Shown piece by piece: positions 42,687 through 55,373 of a stretch of DNA of 64,000 nucleotides; position 1 is the first letter of the stretch, and each line of letters begins with the position of its first letter. The position numbers were made by a program, and so were the translations under genes. This DNA comes from Alphaproteobacteria bacterium (lineage in GTDB: Bacteria; Pseudomonadota; Alphaproteobacteria; UBA8366; GCA-2717185), in contig WLWY01000005.1 of the NCBI GenBank assembly GCA_012103325.1, positions 186,001 through 250,000 on the forward strand, given 5' to 3'. The notes below the pieces were generated by a model. The model worked only from the letters and a program-made list of their open reading frames with translations. It did no database searches and was not told the DNA's origin.

Positions 42687-43679
42687 CTATTTCTGCCGTT
42701 TCCGTAGTGATCGCTGCAAGCGGCGCCAGCGAGCAACGTTGCGATTGTGCTCGCGCAGCGTTTTGGCAAAGGCGTGTCCACCGTTGCCGTCCGCGACGAA
42801 ATATAGCTCCTTCGTTTCCGCGGGTTGTAAGACGGCAGCCAGGGACGCCGCGCCGGGATTGGTGATCGGTCCAGGCGGAAGGCCCTTGATAACATAAGTA
42901 TTATAGGGATTGTCGATGGCCAGATCGGCACGGGTCAAGCGGCGTCCCAGGGGGCCTTTGCCGGCGGTCAAGGCGTACACGACGGTCGGGTCGGACTGCA
43001 GCCGCATGCCGCGGCGTAGCCGGTTTATAAATACTGCCGCGATACGCGGTCGCTCGTCCGGGCTCGCGGTTTCCTTTTCGACGATGGAGGCGAGTGTCGC
43101 GGCCGCATGCGGGGTTGTGAACGGCAGCTTGTCCGCGCGGGACTTCCACAGCGTGTCGAGGGTTGTGCTGCGAGCCTCGACCATGCGCCGTACCAGCGCG
43201 GTACGGGTGTCCCCATAGATATAGTCGTAGGTCTCCGGCAGCACAGTACCTTCCGCCGGTACCGCATCGAGCGCGCCTTCCAACCCTGGAGCCGCATCGA
43301 TAAGGGCGGCGACCTGCAGGCTGGTGAAACCCTCGGGAATCGTGATGCGGCGGATGACGACCCGGCCATTACGGATTTGGTTGAGAGCTTCAGCCGACGA
43401 AACATGAGCCGAAAAAGCGTATTCGCCGGCTTTCAAACTCCGGTGCGCGTCGGTCCATTTCGCTTTCGCGATAAAAAGCATCGGATGTCGGATGACGTCG
43501 GCCCGATGCAGCATTGTCGCAATGGTGCGCAAGCCGGCACCGCGTGGGATCACAATAACGGTGTCGCGTTCAAGCGGCCCTGCTCGTTGGAACGTTTCAT
43601 TACCCCAGAGCACAACGCCGCCTGCGATAAGCACGGCGGCGGTAATGACGACGAGGATTGCGCCAAGCGCGCGTTTCAT
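42687..43679 (-). CDS. mltG: Endolytic peptidoglycan transglycosylase MltG
   Basis: 330-residue inner-membrane lytic transglycosylase that trims glycan strands. One N-terminal membrane segment (LGAILVVITAAVLIAGGVVLW). A LysM-like part (about 35-110) precedes the YceG domain with LPETYDYIYG, the catalytic Glu in ASIVEKETASPDER, VFINRLRRGMRLQSDPTVVYAL, and the C-terminal KELYFVADGNGGHAF. The ATG at 43679 overlaps the fabF stop by one base (TAATG), giving coupled expression. Confidence 0.95.
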   Translation of the reverse strand: MKRALGAILVVITAAVLIAGGVVLWGNETFQRAGPLERDTVIVIPRGAGLRTIATMLHRADVIRHPMLFIAKAKWTDAHRSLKAGEYAFSAHVSSAEALNQIRNGRVVIRRITIPEGFTSLQVAALIDAAPGLEGALDAVPAEGTVLPETYDYIYGDTRTALVRRMVEARSTTLDTLWKSRADKLPFTTPHAAATLASIVEKETASPDERPRIAAVFINRLRRGMRLQSDPTVVYALTAGKGPLGRRLTRADLAIDNPYNTYVIKGLPPGPITNPGAASLAAVLQPAETKELYFVADGNGGHAFAKTLREHNRNVARWRRLQRSLRKRQK

Positions 43680-44947
43680 TATCCGGTCGGCGGGCCCGCG
43701 AAGATCAGGCTCGCATTGGTGCCGCCGAAACCAAAGGAATTCGTCATCACGGTTTGAATGTCGCGCTCCTTCGCTGTGAGCGCAACAAGGTCGATATCGC
43801 AATCTTCCGACGGATTTTCCAGATTGATCGTTGGCGGTGCAATATTGTCCTTCATCGCCAAGATGGAGAAAATCGACTCAACGCTGCCAGCGGCACCGAG
43901 AAGGTGGCCGACCGCCGATTTTGTGGAGGACATGGACAAACTATAGGCGTGTTCGCCGAACAGCCGTTTGACGGCATTGAGTTCGATTTCATCACCGAGC
44001 GGCGTCGAGGTGCCGTGTGCGTTGATGTAATCGATGTCTTCGGCATTGCGCTCCGCGCTCTTGAGGGCCGCTTTCATGGAGCGAAAGGCACCATTACCGT
44101 CCGGCGCTGGCGCCGTCACATGATGGCCATCGCCGGACATCCCGTAACCGACGACTTCAGCATAGATTTTCGCACCGCGGCGGCGCGCGTGCTCCAATTC
44201 TTCGAGCACGACGATACCCGCACCTTCGCCCATCACGAATCCATCGCGATCCTTGTCCCAGGGGCGGGAGGCCTTTTCAGGCGTATCGTTGAAGTGAGTT
44301 GAAAGCGCCCGCGCGGACGCGAAGCCTGCAATGCCAAGGCGGCAAATTGCGGCTTCGGCACCACCGGCGACCATAACGTCGGCATCGTCCCATTTGATCA
44401 TCCGCGCAGCGTCGCCGATAGCGTGCGCACCGCTTGCGCATGCGGTGACCACCGAATGATTGGGGCCCCGAAATCCGTGTTCGATGGATACGTGACCAGA
44501 GGCAAGGTTGATTAGGTTGGCGGGAATAAAGAATGGGCTGAGCCGTCTCGGGCCCTTCTTTTCGATCAGCAACGCGGCTTCCGCTATGCCAGGAAGGCCG
44601 CCTATGCCCGAGCCAATCAAGACACCGCTGCGCTCCTGCTGCTCTTCGGTTTCCGCAACCCAGCCGGAATCTTGCACTGCGAGCTTTGCCGCCGCAATCG
44701 CGTAAACGATAAACTGGTCCATCTTGCGCTGATCCTTGGGCGTGACCCAGTCGTCAGCGTTGAACGCACCCTGTTCGGTTTCTCCGGGCGGTACGGAGCC
44801 GGCGACCTTGCAAGGAAGGTCGGAGACGTCGAAAGCTTGAATGGACGATATGCCAGACTCACCGGCCAGCAATCGCTTCCAGTTTCTATCGACACCGACG
44901 CCTAATGGCGTAACCGCACCCAAACCTGTGACAACAACGCGTTTCAT
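43679..44947 (-). CDS. fabF: Beta-ketoacyl-ACP synthase II
   Basis: 422-residue condensing enzyme elongating fatty acids. Catalytic Cys in VVTACASGAHAIGDA, His in INAHGTSTPLGDEIE and His in KSAVGHLLGAAGSVE. N-terminus RVVVTGLGAVTPLG. Full length. It lies between acpP (67 bases upstream) and mltG (overlapping) in the standard cluster. Confidence 0.97.
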   Translation of the reverse strand: MKRVVVTGLGAVTPLGVGVDRNWKRLLAGESGISSIQAFDVSDLPCKVAGSVPPGETEQGAFNADDWVTPKDQRKMDQFIVYAIAAAKLAVQDSGWVAETEEQQERSGVLIGSGIGGLPGIAEAALLIEKKGPRRLSPFFIPANLINLASGHVSIEHGFRGPNHSVVTACASGAHAIGDAARMIKWDDADVMVAGGAEAAICRLGIAGFASARALSTHFNDTPEKASRPWDKDRDGFVMGEGAGIVVLEELEHARRRGAKIYAEVVGYGMSGDGHHVTAPAPDGNGAFRSMKAALKSAERNAEDIDYINAHGTSTPLGDEIELNAVKRLFGEHAYSLSMSSTKSAVGHLLGAAGSVESIFSILAMKDNIAPPTINLENPSEDCDIDLVALTAKERDIQTVMTNSFGFGGTNASLIFAGPPTG

Positions 44948-45014
44948 TTACTTCCAACCATCACAAAAGCAGACGCCAGAATACAGAAGTCCTAACGGCG
45001 ACCTAGGAATGCGA

Positions 45015-45254
45015 TTAGCCGTCGGTGTTTGCGTCAATAAACGTGATCGCGTCTTTGACCGTCTGAATTTTCTCGGCTGCATCGTCAGGAATTTCGCACC
45101 CGAATTCCTCTTCGAAGGCCATAACCAACTCGACAGTGTCCAGGCTGTCGGCGCCCAGATCATCGATGAAACTGGCGTTGTCCGTCACCTTTGCTTCTTC
45201 GACCCCAAGGTGCTCAACGACAATCTTTTTTACGCGTTCGGAAACGTCACTCAT
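45015..45254 (-). CDS. acpP: Acyl carrier protein
   Basis: 79-residue acidic four-helix protein carrying acyl chains. The phosphopantetheine serine is S37 in [20 protein letters not shown]. Sequence and length match the housekeeping ACP. It lies between fabG and fabF. A hairpin (45353-45376) in the 128-bp gap after fabG may tune its separate, high expression. Confidence 0.98.
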   Translation of the reverse strand: MSDVSERVKKIVVEHLGVEEAKVTDNASFIDDLGADSLDTVELVMAFEEEFGCEIPDDAAEKIQTVKDAITFIDANTDG

Positions 45255-45352
45255 CTTCGCCTATCCTTTAAACTATTCTGGGCTATTCGTTGGAAACTCC
45301 GCGCATCCACAGGCGGAAGCGCGCCCTAGTAACATAATTAATTCGTAAACGC

Positions 45353-45376
45353 CAGCACCCCAGAATGGGTACTGGC
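45353..45376. promoter_or_regulatory. Hairpin between fabG and acpP
   Basis: CCAG-C-ACCC and GGGT-A-CTGG pair around a six-base loop (CAGAAT), six bases after the fabG stop on the minus strand. No T-run follows, so it is more likely a processing or attenuation structure than a complete terminator. Confidence 0.4.
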
Positions 45377-45382
45377 CTCCCC

Positions 45383-46120
45383 TCATATCATCGCCATTCC
45401 GCCGTTGATATGCAATGTCTGACCGGTCACGTAGGCCGCTTCATTGCTGGCCAAATAGACGGTTCCCGACGCGACGTCTTCAACGGCGCCGAAACGGCCG
45501 GCCGGCACGGCGGCAGCCAGGGTTTCGCGCTGCTGCTCGTTCAAGGCGTCGGTCATCGCGGTTTCGATAAATCCAGGCGCGATGCAGTTCACCGTAATGC
45601 CCCGGCTGGCAACTTCCTGCGCGAGCGATTTGGACATGCCGATCAGTCCCGCTTTGGAGGCCGCGTAGTTTGCCTGGCCGGCATTGCCAGTAACGCCGAC
45701 GATCGACGTTATGGCGATGATTCGCCCCCAGCGCCGCTTCATCATGCCGCGCAATGTCGCCTGACTAAGGCGGAAAGCTGCGGTTAGATTGACGTCCAGC
45801 ACGCGGCCCCAGTCCTTTTCCTTCATACGCATCGCCAAGCCATCGCGTGTCAGCCCCGCGTTGTTGACAAGGATATCGATCTGTCCAAGCGCCGCCTCGG
45901 CGTCTTTTGCAAGCTGCGCCGCTCCGTCCACTGCGCCCAGGTCCGCAGGCGTGACATGCGCGCGGTCGCCCAGCGCGTCGCGCAACGCTTCCAGCGGTTC
46001 GGTGCGCGTTCCTGACAGCGCGACGGCGGCACCAGATGCATGCAACGCGCGGGCAATCGCACCGCCAATACCACCCGATGCGCCCGTCACCAGGGCTGAT
46101 TTTCCCGTAAGATCGAACAT
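45383..46120 (-). CDS. fabG: 3-oxoacyl-ACP reductase
   Basis: 245-residue NADPH-dependent SDR of fatty-acid synthesis. NADPH motif VTGASGGIGGAIA, NNAG motif (ILVNNAGLTRD), catalytic Ser in IAITSIVGVTGNAGQANYAASKAG with Tyr and Lys, and the FabG C-terminus VTGQTLHINGGMAMI. Located between fabD and acpP as usual. Confidence 0.97.
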   Translation of the reverse strand: MFDLTGKSALVTGASGGIGGAIARALHASGAAVALSGTRTEPLEALRDALGDRAHVTPADLGAVDGAAQLAKDAEAALGQIDILVNNAGLTRDGLAMRMKEKDWGRVLDVNLTAAFRLSQATLRGMMKRRWGRIIAITSIVGVTGNAGQANYAASKAGLIGMSKSLAQEVASRGITVNCIAPGFIETAMTDALNEQQRETLAAAVPAGRFGAVEDVASGTVYLASNEAAYVTGQTLHINGGMAMI

Positions 46121-46148
46121 GATCGCCTTTCCTCCGCCAGCGCGGATC

Positions 46149-47090
46149 CTATAAATCCTTTAGCAGTGCTTCAATATCGTCCGGCGCTTGGACGGAGCGG
46201 CCTGTCAATTCACGGTCGATTCGGCGCGTGAGGCCGGTTAGCACATTTCCGGCGCCCAGCTCGATCAGCGTGTCGACCCCCTGGTCTCTCATATACAAAA
46301 CGCATTCGCGCCAGCGGACCATGCCGGTCACTTGCTCGACCAGCAGCCGACGGATGATCGGCGGGTCTTGCACGCTCTCGGCCGTAACGTTGGCGACAAG
46401 TGCTGGTGCCGGGGCTGCGATCTCCGTCTTGCCCAGCGCCTCTGCCATGATTTCCGCCGCCGGCGCCAGCATCGAGCAATGGAATGGTGCGCTTACGGGG
46501 AGTGGCACGGCACGCCGCGCGCCTTTCTCCTTGGCGATCTCGACAGCCCGTTCGATTGCCGCCGTGGCGCCGCTCAAGACCACCTGACCCGGCGCATTGT
46601 CGTTGCCGACATCGCAAACGTCACCCTCTGCAGCTTCTTCGGCAACTTCCCGGGCGGCATCCAGATCGAGGCCAAGCAGTGCTGCCATTGCGCCTTCGCC
46701 AACGGGAACAGCCTCCTGCATGGATTGGCCGCGCAGCTTGAGCAACCGTGCCGTATCCGCGACTGCCAGCGAACCCGCCGCGGCCAATGCCGAGTACTCA
46801 CCCAAGGAGTGACCCGCGACGAAAGCGGCTTTGTCGTCGATCGTTACGCCACCTTCTTCCGCGAGCACCCGGACGATCGCCATGCTGACGGCCATGAGAG
46901 CGGGCTGCGCATTTTCCGTTAAGCGGAGCTCATCGTCCGGACCTTCGAACATGAGCTTGGACAGGTTCTGGTTCAGTGCGTCGTTGATTTCTTCGAAGAC
47001 GTGGCGTGCAGGTGCGAACGCCTCTGCAAGCTCGTGGCCCATTCCCACCGCCTGCGAACCTTGCCCGGGAAAAACGAATGCCTTGGTCAT
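46149..47090 (-). CDS. fabD: Malonyl-CoA:ACP transacylase
   Basis: 313-residue enzyme loading malonate onto ACP. N-terminal FVFPGQGSQAVGMG, nucleophile S95 in AGHSLGEYSALAAAG, the conserved Arg/His region LPVSAPFHCSMLAPA, and QVTGMVRWRECV. First gene of the fabD-fabG-acpP-fabF-mltG cluster read on the minus strand. Confidence 0.97.
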   Translation of the reverse strand: MTKAFVFPGQGSQAVGMGHELAEAFAPARHVFEEINDALNQNLSKLMFEGPDDELRLTENAQPALMAVSMAIVRVLAEEGGVTIDDKAAFVAGHSLGEYSALAAAGSLAVADTARLLKLRGQSMQEAVPVGEGAMAALLGLDLDAAREVAEEAAEGDVCDVGNDNAPGQVVLSGATAAIERAVEIAKEKGARRAVPLPVSAPFHCSMLAPAAEIMAEALGKTEIAAPAPALVANVTAESVQDPPIIRRLLVEQVTGMVRWRECVLYMRDQGVDTLIELGAGNVLTGLTRRIDRELTGRSVQAPDDIEALLKDL

Positions 47091-47115
47091 ATTCCGCCTT
47101 ATTATTTTCTAGAGA

Positions 47116-49652
<2,537 letters not shown>

Positions 49653-49832
49653 GTTCGGTCCCCCTGTTATTCGTGCCGCGCGGCAGCGCGCCTTTGCTCT
49701 GGATTATGGTGACGCACCCGCACGCGTCAACCGGTGAACGAACGCGATCCGCCAGGGGTCGTTAATACGATATTAATCATCGTGCAATAGCGTTTCCGCG
49801 CCTGTCCAAGAGGGTCAGCCGGGGGAACACGC

Positions 49833-52800
49833 ATGGCGCTACGGACGCCGGAAGCGGACGTCGTACAGCGCGACACTGCCGTCATACGAGAGACCGGGTC
49901 TCAGGCCGGGGTCGATGCGTCCTGGGGCGCGGAGATCGTATTGCCGGGCGCTCGATTTGCGACCGATGCGACCTACCTGCAGCAAGGTGACGATCTCGTT
50001 CTTGTCGGGCTGGACGGCACAACGTTTGTCGTTCGCGGCTATTTTCTGCTGGAAAATCCGCCTGACCTAGTGACGCCGGAGGGCGCCCGGATGACACCGG
50101 CGCTGGTGCAGTCGTTCACGCCGCCGGAAACGACAGGACAATACGCACAAATTGGGCAACTTGCGCAGGCGTCGCAACCGATCGGTCAAGTCAAGGATTT
50201 GACCGGGAAAGTGTTTGCAGTACGTGTGGATGGAACACGCGCCGCGTTGTCCGCCGGCGACTCGGTCTTTCAGGGGGACGTGATCGAGACCGGCGACGGC
50301 GGCGCGATCAACATGGTGTTCGTCGACAAGACAACGTTCGCACTTGGCGGTGATGCGCGCCTCGCTCTGGACGAGCTGGTCTACAACCCGGCAACGCAGT
50401 CGGGGAGTTCTTCCTTTTCGATCATGAAAGGCGTCTTCGTTTTCGTCAGCGGCGAGATTGCCAAGACCGATAGTACGAAGATGCAGGTCAACACCCCAGT
50501 GGCGACGATCGGCATTCGCGGAACCAAGGTCGCAGGCGAGATCAGGCCGGCCGGCGAGGAAAGCAAGTTCACCGTAATCGATGGCGAAATCGCAGTGGCG
50601 ACACAGGCTGGCACTGTTGTCATGGGAGACCAGAACGCCACGACGACCGTTACGAGTTTCAGCGCGGCGCCGACGGCGCCCGTTATCATCAGTCAAAGCG
50701 AAGTCAATCAAAGCTATGGCGATGTGAATACGGTTTCCGGTGGTGTTTTGAACGGTGGCGGCCAAAGCCAGACCGCACCGGACGCGCCGCCACCGCAACA
50801 GCCGGCGGATCAGGGGCCAGACGGTGCAGCCGGCGGAGAAGCCGCGGCGGGCGAGGGTGGACCGGACAACGGTGAAGAAGCTGCCGGCGAAGGCGAAGGT
50901 GCCGGCGAGGGGGAAGGCGCTGCGGCCGTGGAGGCCGAAGGCGCTGGAGAAGCAGAAGGCGGCGGAGAGGGCGAAGGTGGTGATCCCCAGACGGTCGGTA
51001 CCGGCGACCGCCGGGAACGGGGGCCAGATGGCGAGCGGCCGGCCGGCGAAAACGATGCCGCGCAACTCGCTGACGGGGAAGGTACCGCTGGTCCTGAAGG
51101 CGAGGAAGGTGATCGGCGTGCTGAGCTGGCGGGCCGCGCGCTCCAGGGTGATGAAGCGGGACCGGTAGAGGGCGCGCCGCAGACGGCAGAGGGCGAAGGC
51201 GGTCCCGAGTCGCGAGAAACTCGTGAAGGTGAGGAGGTTTTTGGCGGCAAGGGATCCGAGGGCGAGAAAGTGGTCGATAGGCCAGGGGCGGCTGACAGTG
51301 GTGAATTCGGGGGCGGGGATTTCGGTTTCAGTGGCGGCAGCGCATTTGGCGGCCCGGCCGATGGCCTCACAGGATTTGGCGGCGGATTCGATGGCGGGTT
51401 CGGTTCGCTTGGCGACCCGTTTGGGCCGGGCGATTTTCTTGGCGGCTTTGACGACTTTTTAGGACCGGGCCCTCTCGATGGTCCGTTGCCACCACCAGAC
51501 GGTCCGAACGATCCGATCGATCCGATCGATACCGGCGATCCCTTTATTCTCGATCCGCCGATCGTCGACGACCGGGGTACGGAAACGACCACACAGAATA
51601 TTTCCGGCGGGAACAACGACGATACGCTAACGGGCGGTTCCGGTGCCGACAATATCCTTGGTTTTCAGGGCAACGATATCATCACAGGTAATGCTGGCGA
51701 CGATACGCTATCCGGCAGTTCCGGTGACGATACGGTAATTGGTGGCCTTGGTAATGATTTACTGATCGCCGGAAGCGGCGCGGGATTCGACACCTATGAT
51801 GGTGGTGCCGGCACGGATACCTTGTCGTTCTCGAGTACGTCCTCTGGAATAATAGCTGACCTTGCGGCCGGCACGGCATCCGGGAGCCAGATCGATAGCG
51901 ATACGTTTAGTGGCATCGAGGTTCTGGTCGGCGGCAGCGGTAGCGATGTGCTGGATGGCGATGCCGGGGTCAACGAAATTTTCGGCGGTGCCGGTGACGA
52001 TATTATCGACGGCGAGGGAGGGGTCGACACGATCCATGGCGGCGGCGGCGACGACACGATTGGCTTCGACATTTCGGCGGAGACGATCGATGGGGGCGCG
52101 GGCACCGATAAACTGAAGCTGTTTGGCGCTGGTCAAGTCGTAAACACCGGCAACCTCGTCAATGTCAGTTTGATCGAAGAAATCGACCTTAGCGGAACCA
52201 TCGGGGTCGGTAACACACTAACAGTTACCAGCGCACTCATCACGTCAGTTTCCGGAAATGGAACGCTGTCCGCTTTCGGTAATGGCAACGATGTCGTGGA
52301 GACGAGCGACAACTGGAATCTTACGGGGCCTATCGTGCTGGGGACCGCGACGCTCGATCGTTTTACGGACGGTGGATCGACGATTAACTCCGAGGTCAGC
52401 GCTTTTAAGAGTAACGGCACGATCAACTTCAATGCCGGCGCAGCATTGACCAACAACATCGTCAATCAGGGCTCACTGACCACCAGCGACGGCACCTATA
52501 CCAACAACGGATCGATTACGCTGACCGGGGCGGGCGATATCGACATGACCGGGTCGAAGACGCTTGCTGGCACTGGCACGTTTCTCAATCAGCAGTCGCT
52601 CTCGCTGACGGATGATACCATTGCGGCAACACTCGACGGTGGCACTGGTACCGGTACGTTCGGGCTCGATGGAACGGTGACCGTCGACGGCGCACTGATC
52701 CTGGGGTCGAACACCGTCGTCGATAGTGCGATACCGTCTTTGCTGCAGGGGTCCGGTACATTGGTGAACCAGGGCACGCAGGGAATTGATGACGGCAGCA

Positions 52801-55370
52801 CGTTCTCCGTCGACTCGCTGATCAATCAGGGCATCTTCAATTTCACGACGGCTGCCGGTACCATCACCAGCGCTACGATTGACAATACGGTTGGCGCGGT
52901 GATGGATTTCAACGTCAATACGACCACCGATATGGCGCCGGGTCAGACCTTGACGAACGACGGCGTCCTACGGTTGTCGGGCACCGCGAACATGAACTTC
53001 TTCGACGGGCTGATCGCGAACGCCGGCACCCTAGATATTGTCGCTGCCGCGTCGACTTTCGCGGCGTCCAATGGCACGGTCAAAATGTTGAGTGGCAGCA
53101 CTCTGACTGGTGCGGGCACGCTGGGACTGGCCTCATCGAATTTCGACATCGACACGGGATATGGTTTTACCCTCGGTGCCGGTGCCGGTGCCGGTGCCGG
53201 TGGCGTTGGGCCGGATTTGGAGATTCTTACCGGCAATATCACCGGCGGTGGGACTCTCGTGAACGAGAGTTCAGTTGTCATCGACAATGCCGGTGCCGTC
53301 AGCGTTGCGACCTTTACCAATTCCAACGGTGGCACGCTCGACCACGCCGACGGCGCGCTGTCCGTAACTTCGGTGTTCGAGAATCAAGCGGGCGCCAATC
53401 TAATCGTCGACACAACCGTCTCCAATACGAGCATTAATTTTACCAACGACTTTACGAATAGCGGGCTGATCAAATTCGTCGGTGCGAACACGGGAGCTAT
53501 TTCCGTTGGCGGCGGTTCCGGCACAATAACGAATACGGCGACCGGAACGATCCAGGCTCTCGAAGGCACCAACTCTCTGGACGCCAGACTGGTTAATCCG
53601 GCCAGTGGCCTTGTCGAAATCAAGGCCGATGGTTCGACATTAACGCAGCTTAATCACCTGACCGCTTTCACGAATGACGGCTTGATCCGCCTGACAACGG
53701 GCACGCTTGCAACTGACACAGCAATCTTCAACCAAGGTTCGGGATTCACGCTCACCAACACGGGAACATTGGCGTTAGAGGGTGGGGTTGCCAGCGCAAC
53801 GATGGAATTCAATGGCGACCTCGACAATCAGGGCCTGGTGTTGGCGAATACGCCTGGGATTGCCCGTATTGCCCCGATCGATGGGGTCGATGCGACGATG
53901 ACGAATAGCGGAACGCTCGATGTCGATGTCAGCAGGACTCTCGATCTTGGCCAGACCGATGCGGCGGGGGATGTCCTCTTCACGAATACCGGTACCATGA
54001 ACATTGATGGCGATCTCGTCCTGCATCAGACCACGTTGACCCATAATGGTGTCCTGCTGATGGGGTCCGGCAGCGCGGTAACGGTAAAAGATAACAGTAT
54101 CTTCAATCTCAACAACGATTTCACCGCGACGGCGGGGCGGACCTTCATAATCGGTGATGGCGCGACCAGTGGGGAGTTGGGTGGAACCGGCACACTGACG
54201 GTGACGTCGGCCATGGCGCTGAACAACGGTACGCTGACGGGGTTTCTCAACAATACGACCGGCCTGATTACGATCGCCGGTGCCAATAATTTGAATAGCG
54301 GCGTCATCGATTTCGACAATACGACGACGCTGCTCCTTAGCAGCGCGCCGGACAAGCTGGCGAACAGCGGGACGATCGATGTCAATAACAGCACGACCCT
54401 GACAGTCGATACGGGAACATTGGAGAATCTCGCCGCGGGGACGATCAACGTCTTCGGTACAGGGACCATCGCGACGTCGAGCGGCGGTGTTTTTTCCGAT
54501 AGCGGAACGACGACGTTCGGTCTGTCGCCGGGGTCGCTGACAATTGCTGGCGACATGATTCGGGGCGATACCGCGTTCATGCAGTTTGAGTTGGGAGGCC
54601 TCACGCCGGGCGTTGGGGGGTTCGATCAGTTTACCGTGACAGGCGAACTGGATGCGGGCGGCACCGTGGATATTGTCGAGTTCGGCGGGTTCGATGTTTC
54701 GGTCGGCGACACCTTTGCTATCGTTAACGCCGGGACGCTGACCGGTAGCTTCCGTGAAATCTCCGGTCTCGAGGTCGGTGGCGGTGTGGTTCTTGACGCG
54801 GCGCAGAGCACCAATGGGGTGACGTTGACCGGCCGCGCGGTAACCCATCAAGGGACGGCGAGCGACGACAGCTTGACGGGTGGCACGGGCGCCGATGTGT
54901 TCGTCGGTGCAGCCGGCAACGACTTCATTGTCGGCGGCGGTGGCGCCGATTTGATGCATGGTGGCGAGGGCGACGATATCTTCATCGCCGCCGATACCGG
55001 TTTCGGCCGCCTCGACGGCAATGGCGGCGTGGACACGGTGCGGTTCGATGGTGGCAGTTTTGATCTGACCTCGTTGCGGGGCGATCAGTTAAGCGGCATC
55101 GAACGCATCGACATTGCCGGAACGGGCGGCAATACACTGACCCTAGACACGGAAATCGCGCTCGCTGCGACCAGCGGGACCAATGCGCTGACCAACGCGT
55201 CGGACAGCCTTTTGATTGACGGAAATGCTGGCGATGCGGTGACCGCGCACGGCGCATGGTCTAACACGGGCACGGTAACGATTGCGGGCAACGGCTATAC
55301 GGTCTTCGAGAGCGGCACGAACGGTGCGCAACTCGTCATCGATAACGACGTTTCCGTGAACATCGTCTGA
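49833..55370 (+). CDS. Giant FecR-domain / RTX-repeat secreted protein
   Basis: 1845 residues, no Sec signal peptide. A FecR domain lies at about 124-255 (GKVFAVRVDGTRAALSAGDSV, VATIGIRGTKVAG). An acidic Gly/Glu/Ala tract (about 320-480) and a Gly/Phe/Pro-rich tract (about 490-575) follow. RTX calcium-binding nonapeptides at about 590-755 (GGSGADNILGFQGNDII, NAGDDTLSGSSGDDTV). A long beta-helix-like region (about 770-1665) is made of Asn/Thr/Gly repeats of the type TNxGTLxxxxGT. A second RTX block (about 1670-1725) and a C-terminal VxGNAGDAV-type module follow. Type I secretion is expected, but no T1SS genes are nearby. Likely adhesin or matrix protein. Confidence 0.85.
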   Translation: MALRTPEADVVQRDTAVIRETGSQAGVDASWGAEIVLPGARFATDATYLQQGDDLVLVGLDGTTFVVRGYFLLENPPDLVTPEGARMTPALVQSFTPPETTGQYAQIGQLAQASQPIGQVKDLTGKVFAVRVDGTRAALSAGDSVFQGDVIETGDGGAINMVFVDKTTFALGGDARLALDELVYNPATQSGSSSFSIMKGVFVFVSGEIAKTDSTKMQVNTPVATIGIRGTKVAGEIRPAGEESKFTVIDGEIAVATQAGTVVMGDQNATTTVTSFSAAPTAPVIISQSEVNQSYGDVNTVSGGVLNGGGQSQTAPDAPPPQQPADQGPDGAAGGEAAAGEGGPDNGEEAAGEGEGAGEGEGAAAVEAEGAGEAEGGGEGEGGDPQTVGTGDRRERGPDGERPAGENDAAQLADGEGTAGPEGEEGDRRAELAGRALQGDEAGPVEGAPQTAEGEGGPESRETREGEEVFGGKGSEGEKVVDRPGAADSGEFGGGDFGFSGGSAFGGPADGLTGFGGGFDGGFGSLGDPFGPGDFLGGFDDFLGPGPLDGPLPPPDGPNDPIDPIDTGDPFILDPPIVDDRGTETTTQNISGGNNDDTLTGGSGADNILGFQGNDIITGNAGDDTLSGSSGDDTVIGGLGNDLLIAGSGAGFDTYDGGAGTDTLSFSSTSSGIIADLAAGTASGSQIDSDTFSGIEVLVGGSGSDVLDGDAGVNEIFGGAGDDIIDGEGGVDTIHGGGGDDTIGFDISAETIDGGAGTDKLKLFGAGQVVNTGNLVNVSLIEEIDLSGTIGVGNTLTVTSALITSVSGNGTLSAFGNGNDVVETSDNWNLTGPIVLGTATLDRFTDGGSTINSEVSAFKSNGTINFNAGAALTNNIVNQGSLTTSDGTYTNNGSITLTGAGDIDMTGSKTLAGTGTFLNQQSLSLTDDTIAATLDGGTGTGTFGLDGTVTVDGALILGSNTVVDSAIPSLLQGSGTLVNQGTQGIDDGSTFSVDSLINQGIFNFTTAAGTITSATIDNTVGAVMDFNVNTTTDMAPGQTLTNDGVLRLSGTANMNFFDGLIANAGTLDIVAAASTFAASNGTVKMLSGSTLTGAGTLGLASSNFDIDTGYGFTLGAGAGAGAGGVGPDLEILTGNITGGGTLVNESSVVIDNAGAVSVATFTNSNGGTLDHADGALSVTSVFENQAGANLIVDTTVSNTSINFTNDFTNSGLIKFVGANTGAISVGGGSGTITNTATGTIQALEGTNSLDARLVNPASGLVEIKADGSTLTQLNHLTAFTNDGLIRLTTGTLATDTAIFNQGSGFTLTNTGTLALEGGVASATMEFNGDLDNQGLVLANTPGIARIAPIDGVDATMTNSGTLDVDVSRTLDLGQTDAAGDVLFTNTGTMNIDGDLVLHQTTLTHNGVLLMGSGSAVTVKDNSIFNLNNDFTATAGRTFIIGDGATSGELGGTGTLTVTSAMALNNGTLTGFLNNTTGLITIAGANNLNSGVIDFDNTTTLLLSSAPDKLANSGTIDVNNSTTLTVDTGTLENLAAGTINVFGTGTIATSSGGVFSDSGTTTFGLSPGSLTIAGDMIRGDTAFMQFELGGLTPGVGGFDQFTVTGELDAGGTVDIVEFGGFDVSVGDTFAIVNAGTLTGSFREISGLEVGGGVVLDAAQSTNGVTLTGRAVTHQGTASDDSLTGGTGADVFVGAAGNDFIVGGGGADLMHGGEGDDIFIAADTGFGRLDGNGGVDTVRFDGGSFDLTSLRGDQLSGIERIDIAGTGGNTLTLDTEIALAATSGTNALTNASDSLLIDGNAGDAVTAHGAWSNTGTVTIAGNGYTVFESGTNGAQLVIDNDVSVNIV
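53175..53204 (+). repeat. GGTGCC hexanucleotide microsatellite inside the RTX gene
   Basis: Four perfect GGTGCC units (53175-53198) and a degenerate fifth give GAGAGAGAGG in the protein. Because the unit is six bases, slippage changes length by two residues without breaking the frame, allowing length variation of this surface protein. Confidence 0.75.
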
Positions 55371-55373
55371 TCC

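Noticed and set aside
53775..54959. 394-codon open frame antisense to the RTX protein
   Set aside because: Long only because the repetitive Asn/Thr/Gly coding strand rarely gives stops in reverse; no ribosome site or domain.
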